NCBI GenBank assembly: GCA_946811695.1
Contig: OX328123.1
Location: 44,139,871 to 44,203,870 of the forward strand
Source: Gonocerus acuteangulatus
Lineage: Eukaryota; Arthropoda; Insecta; Hemiptera; Coreidae
Reading direction: 5' to 3'
DNA length: 64,000 nt
Of this stretch, positions 56,117 through 64,000 are shown piece after piece. The notes under the pieces are model-generated. The model worked only from the letters and a program-made list of their open reading frames with translations. It was not told the origin of the DNA and ran no database searches. Position 1 is the stretch's first letter. Every line of letters starts with the position of its first letter. The position numbers and the translations under genes were made by a program.

Positions 56117-56777
56117 GATGATATAGGACTACCCTTGAACAAATGAGATGTACAGAAGGGTTTGAATAGAGCCCTCCCCTCCGGGCTGGTGGTGACAGGC
56201 TTGAACTGCAATCAATAAAGGGTGATTAAACTAGAGTGATGAACCAGATCTTGGGTTCTCTCATTAGTGCAATTATCTTAGGAAACATCAATATTCCTCT
56301 TCCCTCCTTGGGTGGTTTCTCTAACGTAATAATACCGATAACCACCCCCCGACGATTATTCTATGCAACGCTTCCATTTAATCCGAAGTATCCTGAGGCC
56401 GCATAAATCATTAATCTTGTTACAACTAAAGGTATGGTTAGATAGGCGTTTATTGGGCTATTTTTTACAATATTCCTAGAAACTTACCACTCTAAATTTA
56501 GTTGTGATTGGAATAATTCTAGTACAATCCCAGGCTGCCTCTTACAATACGATTCAATGTAATTTCTGACAGACATTCCGTCCTCAGGATATCTCCAGAG
56601 AATGTATTTTTTCCCCTCTCTCCAACTTATTTACAGCTAATAAAAGAGTACCTTAATGTGTCCTACTGCTGGAATCAATTCTGCTACTTATTTTACACTC
56701 ATATATTAGAAGAGACTGCAATATTTACAATGGGAAGATAAACGAGGAGGATCAGAAACGCAAATACATGCACTTTT
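56115..56777. other. Unassigned sequence
   Basis: Nothing recognised. Confidence 0.4.
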
Positions 56778-56850
56778 AGGTCTTTTTTTTTTTTTTTTGG
56801 TTGCACCGACTGCTAGGGTCATTGGCACTTGTAGGTAAAACTAAACAGAG
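56778..56850 (-). mobile_element. SINE 3'-end fragment, diverged
   Basis: T-run then GGTTGCACCGACTGCTAGGG and TCATTGGCAC, a diverged reverse copy of the SINE 3' body. Confidence 0.5.
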
Positions 56851-57312
56851 AGGGGAGCTCAGTTCCGTTTTTTTCCACTGCTCCAATAAATCTATGGATA
56901 TTTAAGCTTGATTAAAAATTTCTTCACAACCCCATGCATGTTCAAGGTACATTTTAATAATGAAATGAGAAAGCAATATTAGAGCAGTATTCTATTAGTA
57001 ATTAGGTATAAAAAAATGTTAGTTCAAACGGGATTGAAGAACATCGGTTTGGGATGTTTTTTCTCTCACGGCACCACCTTGTTCACTTTCAAGGCAGTCT
57101 TCTGAAGGAACCTGTCTTTCCAATACTCCCTTACTCTTACCTAAGTGAGGTGTATTTAACATAATGTAATAATGTATACCCAATATAAATATATAGAAAA
57201 TAAGGTAATATAGGTAATATAATGTAATAATATATCCACAACATCGATGGCAAAGAACTCTATCGTATAAGGCTGATAGTAAGGGCAAGAGCAGAGATGT
57301 GCCACCTTAATA
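56851..57312. other. Unassigned sequence
   Basis: Nothing recognised; the 89-codon minus-strand frame at 57019-57288 has no known motif. Confidence 0.4.
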
Positions 57313-58537
57313 AAAAGTCCGTAACGCAGGAGCTGCATAACTAAGCACTTTCCTCAGAATTTGGGTAGTGTAGATTGCTTTCCAGAACAATTTGCTTAAA
57401 ATATCCTACATAAATAAAATAAAAACATGAATAGTTCTCTTTTAAATTTGTAATGAGTAACTGATCAATTAATAATTTGCTTCCAGAGTTATGTTTACAC
57501 ATGGTACCTATTACACTACGTAATAAATACAAAAAACCTCATATTATCGTATTTTGATCTAACGCAGGAACAGGATACAGTCACTCTAGCGCTCCTTGCG
57601 GCGGCTTTGTGAACCTACGTCTGACGGGCTTTTCTATTGAAATATATTACAAATTAAACCCCCGCTTTCCGATTGACCGATTCAGCTCATTTTTACAACA
57701 CTTCTTTCTCATGAGTTACCCACGACGTATACCGCGTTTCGTTACAATACAGCAGAAATTACGACCGGTATGAGTATATTAAGAATTTGGGTCAAGAGTA
57801 AACCCCCCCTTCTAATGAACCGATTTAGTTTATTTTTACAACACATATTTACCTGTAGATTACCTCTACGAATACCGAGTTTCGTCGAAATATACCAAAA
57901 ATCACGGCTGGTAGTGGCGAATTGGTATTGTGGGTCCGGAGTAAACCCCCCCTCCTAATGAACCGATTTAGTTTATTTTTACAACAGTTATTTACCTGTG
58001 GATTACCACTACGAATACCGAGTTTCATCGAAATATACCAAAAATCACGGCTGGTAGTGGCGAATTGGTATTGTGGGTCCGGATTAAACCCCCCCTTCTA
58101 ATGAACCGATTTAGTTCATTTTTATATCTCACTTTTCTCTCTATATTACCACTACGAATACCAAGTGTCGTTGAAATATAACAAATATTACGGCTGACAT
58201 AGTCAAATTAGTGTTTTGGGTTCGGGGTAAACCCCCCCTTCCGGTGGACCAACTTTGGTGGTTAACGAACTCGTTCAATCGTTTGCTAATTGAATGCTAT
58301 ATACCAAGTTTCGTGACGAAAAAACAAAAACTCTGGCCGCTATCGTGTTAACAGACACATATATATATATATATATATATGCATATATATATATATATAT
58401 AGATATATATAAATTTTAACGGGGGTCATTTTCGGTGTCTACTAGGTAGGATCGATAAAGATTTGAAGAAATTTTTCAAAAATTCCGTCATGAGTCCAAC
58501 CTCAATAGCTACTTTCCTTCGGAGGAAAGTGCTAAAA
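57313..58537 (-). mobile_element. Repeat Y2, HINE-like element
   Basis: Reverse copy of Y1: 3' end AAAAAGTCC and GCAGGAGCTGC at 57313, 'taagcactttcctcag', four 140-bp units between 57650 and 58300, (TA)n at 58358-58410, and the 5' hairpin and GGAAAGTGCTAAAA at 58537. It lies against the retrotransposon fragment starting at 58538. Confidence 0.65.
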
Positions 58538-59080
58538 GCCTTGGCGAATAGGAGAGAGGTCCCGCTGTTCTATGTGGAAGCTGAAAGAAGACGAAGACAC
58601 CTTCCATTCCCTTGCAGTATGTCCAGTACTTAAGGAGTTCAGGCTGAGGTATTATGGCAAAACATCCTTTTCAAAGGAAGAGTTAGTGAAAGAACTAAAT
58701 GGGAGAAACTGGGACGTCCTTTGCCAGTAACTCGGCACTATCTATAAGTATAGACAATTTTTAACCCAGCAATTTAATTATGAGTGTGATTTTTGTTTTG
58801 GTTTATTTATTTGTTCATGTTGTTGTATATATTTTTTCATTTTATATTAGTCAACGTTTGGTATCATATTAATTCTTTTGTTATTTTTCAATTATTATAA
58901 AGGAGTGATCGCTTTGTTCTTTTGTATGCTTTTCGTTTAATATTCTGTTACTCTGGGACCGCAAATTACCACTCCAGCTGATGGGCCTTGCACAAGCTTT
59001 TTTGTAAATATGAATTAAGTCTTGTTAGATTATTGTACATTTTAGGAGAAAATATATTTACTTTCTTCATTCATTCATAA
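58538..59080 (+). pseudogene. Non-LTR retrotransposon C-terminus and 3' UTR
   Basis: From about 58569 a frame reads CSMWKLKEDEDTFHSLAVCP, EFRLRYYGKTSFSKEEL and LNGRNWDVLCQ, then a stop at 58729-58731 and, still in frame, LGTIYKYRQFLTQQFNYE. This is the CxxC/W...H...C finger and tail of an RT family. The 3' UTR ends in ATTCATTCATTCATAA near 59082, a microsatellite-type tail. One nonsense change and loss of the first Cys pair partner (Trp at CSMW). Confidence 0.65.
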
Positions 59081-60211
59081 CATATACACAATGTAAACAT
59101 ACAGACAATAATGTAATACATAAACAATGTAAGGTGTAAATCGCCATGAAACGGAACAACAAAGTAAATAAAAAACCTGAGGTGTCTACAGATACTGGGT
59201 TCGAATCCAAGACTGAAAAGTTAATTTATCAATGTTAAAATCCACAAATGTTATCTATATTACTAAATAATAACTATGAAACCTAACCACGACAATGTAC
59301 ATAAAATAGCGCAATAAAAGTCCAAATTAGAAGTTGTTCCCACTACAAACGTGGGATATTGTTCGAATTTGTTGAGTTATATCACAATAGATATTTAATT
59401 GAGCATAAAATGATATGGAGCTATTCGCGCAAAGAAAGAAAGGTTGCAAATAAAAGTAAAGTAAGAAGAAAGTATTAGAATCCTTGGAAATATCCTCGGG
59501 CAGAATGTCTGTAAAGGCATTAAGGCAGCTGTCGTATTCCTCAAGGATAAACACTACCCTTCAAATAATCCTAAAGCTCCAATCCTAAAACCTTATTCTC
59601 TCTTACAAACACAAACACACACGCTCATACAATCTCTTTTACTTCTTCTTCTATTATGTGGCCGTAGCAATTCTTTAGATGGCGTTCATTGTAAATCGAT
59701 AGCTTTTCTTCTAGAGCTCTCAATAATAGTGCTCCGAATGTGTCTTTATACTCATCTGAAATTATTTTAAATATCCTTCTTAATTCTTTTTTCGAGTAAT
59801 GGAGCACATTTTATCTAATTCGGTCTAGGCAGCCTTCTTCTACTATGGTACCGTGCGGTTGGTTCTTGACGTAAAACCAAGGATTGCTGTTCACATCTTA
59901 AAAAGTATCGTAATTTTTCTGGTCGTTGGTGTTCCGCAAAATAACCTTTCGTTCGTTTCCATTGCTAAAGTAGGTTTCCATAAGTACTTACAAAAATTTT
60001 TCGAATAAAATATGTATTAAATATATTTTTCCAAGGTTGTTCCACAAATATCACTGCATGTTACAATTTGGAGAATGACCAACAGGAGGGTCCGCTATGG
60101 ATATAATGGTCAATTTAATGAAAAATAAGATACAGACTAAAATTAAAAAAAAAATTACCAAACATAAAGGAAATTTTCATCTCCTCCCCAATTCGAACAA
60201 GAATATTAACC
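59081..60211. other. Mostly unassigned; small minus-strand ORF at 59625-59807
   Basis: The 60-codon frame (59625-59807, minus, no ATG) encodes a helical, charged peptide with SKKELRRIFKII and LLLRALEEKLSIYNERHLKN. I recognise no family. It could be an exon or a chance frame. The remaining sequence holds no recognised feature. Confidence 0.3.
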
Positions 60212-60265
60212 ACGGCGCTATTAGCCAAATAGTTGATGCGCCGATAAACACGAAAAAAAAAAGAT
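60212..60265 (+). mobile_element. SINE 3'-end fragment
   Basis: CACGGCGCTATTAGCCAAAT and GATGCGCCGATAA then an A-run; closest to the 3' body of the 5S SINE at 24711. Confidence 0.7.
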
Positions 60266-60935
60266 TATTAACCAAGTTTCGCAATGGACACTTATTTCCG
60301 ACTTACTTTTTCTTAGTAACACAAGGAAGTGGCCTGATTTTGCAATATACAATACCTGATTGTGATTTTAAACTTACTAGATATGTAACCTTATAAGACG
60401 GCAACCCGCACAACCTATGAGATACCCGTGGAGTGAAGCCCGTTTCACCCTCCTGGTTCCACAGGACGGCATTAAAATAGCTGAACCTTCACCGCCTATC
60501 TCTTCTCATTTCTCCTAACATGCTTTTGTTATTTATTTTATTGAAATGTCTTAATTTTATTATTTTTTTAATTATTATCTTTTTTTAATTTTATTATTAT
60601 TATTTATTGGTGATACTCCACTGACGTTGAGGTAACACTGACGTTTTAATCTTGTGCCCCATGTTAATCCTGGTCACATACTTCAGTGTTATTGGGGTAG
60701 TCATCGTGTAAAATGGAAAAATAACACCACAAAATCAATACGATTTACATTTACCTGATAGGAAGCACTTCAGTCACATTACTAGGTTCCTTCCGCAACC
60801 TCTGTGTAATTCCATCAATACATAAAACTTGTCTACACACGTAATGCTTTGACTGTTTATCTTAGATATCCCAAAGCCAAAAAAAGTAAAAATTCAGTAG
60901 GAACCTTATCCGTCCTAACAAAGCGTTAACATTTT
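60266..60935. other. Unassigned sequence
   Basis: Nothing recognised. Confidence 0.4.
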
Positions 60936-61108
60936 TATTTTTTTAGGGCGCAACGACATCTCGGTCATTAGAGCCGGCATCCTGGTGCAGTGAGGACTTT
61001 TCTTAACGAGCCGTGAGATGAGAAACTTCCTGCCGCCGGTGGTGATCGAATCCACCGTCTCCCATATCAGAATCTAAGGTGTTAGCCACTAGACCACGGG
61101 GAGACCCC
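60936..61108 (-). mobile_element. tRNA-derived SINE (Glu-like head), full length but diverged
   Basis: Minus strand: GGGGTCTCCCCGTGGTCTAG (box A region), GGTGGATTCGATCACC (box B GATTCGATCAC), a body with CTCGTTAAG and the GGCTCTAATGACC phrase, and an A-rich tail. Same family as 9941-10133. Confidence 0.8.
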
Positions 61109-61439
61109 GATCGGATTCTGGTGCTATTTCTTATTTGAAACCTTTAACAGATCAGATGATTTGCTATAAAGACTGGGCTAGGACCCAGATTATCCTGATT
61201 TTTTTTTTTTTGTTTAAATAATCAAAATCACTTTTAAAAATGCATGTTGCTATATCCTGAATTAATTTAATTCGCATTTGTAAACCAAATATAAAAAAAA
61301 AAAAACTGTAGTGTCCTTCCATAAGGTCGTCAGTAGAGTCGGGGTTAATGATCTAATTATACTGTACGAGTACAACATACCCTCTAGGTTAAGCTACTTT
61401 TACATTTAGGAGACCCTGAATATATACCTATCTATCTAT
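61109..61439. other. Unassigned sequence
   Basis: Nothing recognised. Confidence 0.4.
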
Positions 61440-61640
61440 TTTTTTGGATATAAATAGCGTTGGTCAAAAAATAGTAAACTTTCGTTTTCCTTTTGGACCA
61501 CTTTATTAGCTGTTTGTCCTACATGTTTCGTGGCCTGTATGCCACCTCCTCAGGAGGCATTAGACATCTGCGTGTGGTCCACTCGCTACCCATATTACAA
61601 ATGACCTACGCCATTTATACCCAAAAATGTGAAAACACCT
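61440..61640 (-). mobile_element. Penelope-type terminal fragment with hammerhead-like motif
   Basis: On the minus strand 61516-61556 reads CTCCTGAGGAGGTGGC, loop ATACAG, GCCAC, GAAAC, ATGTAGGAC: a CTGAGGA core, one extra G, stem GTGGC/GCCAC, GAAA and a UGUA cleavage context. Flanks ('aataaagtggtccaaaagg') suit a Penelope-like terminal repeat. Stem I pairs poorly. Different sequence from P and Q. Confidence 0.45.
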
Positions 61641-61791
61641 GATTGGCCGGAAACACGAAGCATAGACTATCTATCTATGTAAATAAGTTGTATTAATGAA
61701 AAAAAATAAAATGATTAGTGAAATTAGTGTCATACAAAACATTTAACGATATCTCGTTGGAGGAAACTGAAATTAATACACTCGCGTCAGA

Positions 61792-61932
61792 GGGGTCTCC
61801 CGTAGTCTAGTGGCTTTCGCCGTAGATTCATAAGCGGCTGCACCCTGGATGTCGGCGCTAATGGCCTGGACGTCGAAGCACCGTAAAAAAAAAAAATAAA
61901 AAAAAAAAAAAATAAAAAAAAAAAAAAAATAG
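61792..61932 (+). mobile_element. tRNA-derived SINE with internal deletion
   Basis: GGGGTCTCCCGTAGTCTAGT (head, box A) joins after about 50 bp to CTGGATGTCGGCGCTAATGG and GCACCGT with a long A/T-interrupted A-tail. Box B is deleted, so it cannot be transcribed from its own promoter. Confidence 0.8.
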
Positions 61933-62332
61933 CAATCAGACAGTTTCGGAGATGATTGACCTCCTAAGAAATAAACATAGTGAAAAGTTTATTAAAAATA
62001 AAAGTAAATAATATTGCAAGTATAACTTTAAGAACGTAGGCTCCGATGGAAGTGACATAGAAAAAGCCAATGACCTCAAAGTAATATATTTTTTATTTGA
62101 TAATTGAAAGCTTTAACTATTTTTTTCAAAATAAGATGAGAGAAAGAGAAGTAATCTACAACCCCTGAGAAAAATGTAATTTCTTGAACAAATTCATTTT
62201 TTCTTGGATCAAGGAATATTCTACTAGGTCTCTAAAACGAGGACATTAAACTAGAAACCCTATGTCACAACGAATAAAAAATGCAGATATTATTTCTCGA
62301 AGTTAATGCATGACGAATAAATTTAATTTATA
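61933..62332. other. Unassigned sequence
   Basis: Nothing recognised. Confidence 0.4.
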
Positions 62333-62602
62333 TTATAATATCGTCGATACAAAAGCAAACTAACGAAAATGAAAATCACCACTTTTCAGAGTGGAAAAGT
62401 ATTTATTCATAACTTTTTTTTGGACAGTCAAATATTCGGCAGATTTGACCTTTTGATAGTGAAATACTTTCCCTTTAATAGAGTGAAGTCAGATTGAAGA
62501 ATTTACCGTAAATAAGTCCAGCAGAAATGATTAAAGATGGACAATGAAAGATGCATTTTTTTATATTCGTTAGTTTGCATTTGTATCGACGATATAATAA
62601 CC
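62333..62602. mobile_element. MITE with 36-bp inverted ends
   Basis: Left arm AATATCGTCGATACAAAAGC and CAAACTAACGAA (62337-62368) pairs with the reversed right arm (about 62563-62600), one or two mismatches. 270 bp, non-coding, superfamily unknown. Confidence 0.7.
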
Positions 62603-63296
62603 ATCTGTTTATTTGTTAATAAATAGTAGCTACCAGCGCTTAAAGAGATTACACTAAGTATAAATGGAGGTAAAAATGCGTAAGAGGCAATTTTAAACTA
62701 TTGAACAATGACATCGGACAAGTAATTAAAAGCAGCCAAAACTGTACACTGATTTGCCTTTGTCATATTGGTTGGAGTGTAATTAGGGAAGAAACAGTGT
62801 AAGCTTTATTATAACGAGACCCAGTGTCGACTCGTCTAACAAATTTTGTATTTTATTGTTATGAAATCTCTCACCGACTTCTACTACTTTTCCTCTTTGA
62901 GAAGTGTAACATTTGCCTAGATTGTTTCGCTGGCTCACTTTTTGTAGTTTCCTACATCAGCTCGTTTTTCTCCCGAATACGGTTGTTTTAAACACCAAGA
63001 TGTTGAATTAACAGAAAACGATAACTACACGTAGAACACTTCGTCACCGTATAAGTAATTGAATGCAGTTGTCCTCACTGAAACATACAAATAAACTTTG
63101 CTTATTCGACATGTGCCGTTGTTTCCTTGAACGATGCTTCACTAAACTGTTGTAAGACGTAATTAATACGTAAACATGCCGTTTTACGAGATACGTAGAA
63201 ATCCACATATTTACAAGTCGTAAACGACCAAGGCTGTGAGCTAGTGACTCCTTTTCACTATGCATGCTCATTTAGGCCAATTTTACACTTATTGCC
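62603..63296. other. Unassigned sequence
   Basis: Nothing recognised. Confidence 0.4.
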
Positions 63297-63623
63297 TGTG
63301 ACCGTTACTAACTGTCTACAACTCATTAATAAAACCTATATGGACATACGGAATAGAAATCTGGGGGACAGCCAAGCATTCAAACATCCACCGAATCCAA
63401 ATATTTCAATCTAAAGTCCAACGTACCATTGTTAATGCTCCTTATTATGTTACAAATCGCACCCTCCATAATGACCTAAATATCCCTTTTGTCCAAGATA
63501 TAATCCCTTCCCGCTTCTCATCTTTCCATAGTAAATTAATCAATCATCCTAATTCTATAGCCCAATCCTTATCCAGCATCAATCATCCTTCCTCTCCACC
63601 AAGACGTCTTAATAGAAAGTAGC
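63297..63623 (+). pseudogene. Jockey-like ORF2 C-terminal fragment
   Basis: An uninterrupted frame gives LIKPIWTYGIEIWGTAKHSN (63328 on), IQIFQSKVQRTIVNAPYYVT, LHNDLNIPFVQ and ends RRLNRK with a stop at about 63621-63623. This is the conserved C-terminus of Jockey-type ORF2, following the RT thumb (usual form KPIWTYGIQLWG, NAPWYVTN, LHxDLxIP). About 100 of some 900 residues remain: a 5'-truncated copy, with no stop or frameshift in what is left. Confidence 0.85.
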
Positions 63624-64000
63624 CCCGGGATCTACTAAGGTAGTGCAGTGTCGTCGAGTGAAAAATCAGAGAAATTATAATAATTGAGAGTGATATCGAT
63701 GGATATTTTCTCTCCTCATGTTTTCAATATCCACGTCTCACTCTCCTCCAATCCTCCCTGCTAGTCGCAGGGTGTGGTTGGATAGCGTAAGGTATCTCCA
63801 GGTCATCCTAGAATCCTTCCTAACAAGGAAGGTATTCGGCTGACAACTGGGGACATCTGAGGCGTGGACAAGTAACTAATATCAAATTGCAAAATACAAT
63901 TGAATTGTAGATTGACCATCGAGTAGCCTTTGATTTCTAGAACGACATTAGTTTTTCTAATTTTTTTTAAGTATCTTTTTATAAGTCCCGAAGTGAAACC
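63624..64000. other. Unassigned sequence
   Basis: Begins as the presumed 3' UTR of the Jockey-like fragment. Nothing else recognised. Confidence 0.4.

Noticed and set aside
59185..59215. A tRNA gene, from a perfect box B (GGTTCGAATCC)
   Set aside because: No box A at a workable distance and no cloverleaf.

Overview
This is an AT-rich, intron-scale stretch of an animal nuclear genome, most likely an arthropod and probably an insect. The evidence is the repeat content: mariner, Jockey-like and R1/LOA-like non-LTR retrotransposons, Ty1-copia, Penelope-type hammerhead sequences, Helitrons, tRNA-derived and 5S-derived SINEs and many long (TA)n tracts. No intact host protein gene, genuine tRNA or rRNA gene, or prokaryotic feature was found. 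Nearly every protein-like signal is a broken transposable-element gene. Family labels (X, Y, P, Q, R, S1, S3) are local names used here.

Layout. 1-3.9 kb: a weak coding-like stretch, a deleted mariner (830-1362) and a Jockey-like RNase H pseudogene on the minus strand. 3904-8122: Helitron A (+) carrying a decayed Copia integrase/RT fragment. 8.1-12.2 kb: a Y fragment, a tRNA-like SINE and a 3.2 kb X element with nested SINE and mariner pieces. 12.2-24 kb: mostly unrecognised sequence with an X remnant (17-18.3 kb), a 21-bp minisatellite, MITEs and retrotransposon scraps. 24.7 kb: a complete 5S-derived SINE with 12-bp target duplications. 29.1-30.2 kb: Y1. 31.0-35.6 kb: a probable Helitron enclosing a GC-rich R1/LOA-like retrotransposon with endonuclease, reverse transcriptase and truncated RNase H. 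36.6-38.5 kb: X3 with an inserted hammerhead element (P1). 39.6-40.2 kb: P2, a foldback element with a hammerhead motif at the end of each arm and a 14-bp target duplication. 43343-51712: Helitron B (-), a relative of Helitron A that contains a 1.47 kb tandem duplication. One duplicate is interrupted by Q, a second foldback hammerhead element, itself interrupted by X4, which carries a copy of P1. 53-64 kb: nested retrotransposon tails, Y2, MITEs, SINEs and a Jockey C-terminus.

The most interesting content is the set of hammerhead-ribozyme motifs (CUGANGA core, stem II, GAAA, short palindromic stem III) at the ends of two unrelated-looking palindromic elements. These suggest non-autonomous foldback retroelements related to Penelope-like elements. 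Also notable are two Helitron-associated (HINE/DINE-1-like) families, X and Y, with the same terminal architecture, and SINE families with different RNA-gene heads but a common 3' body. The nesting gives a relative chronology: Helitron B, then duplication, then Q, then X4. All coordinates and comparisons come from reading by eye, so boundaries may be off by a few bases and no database comparison was possible.
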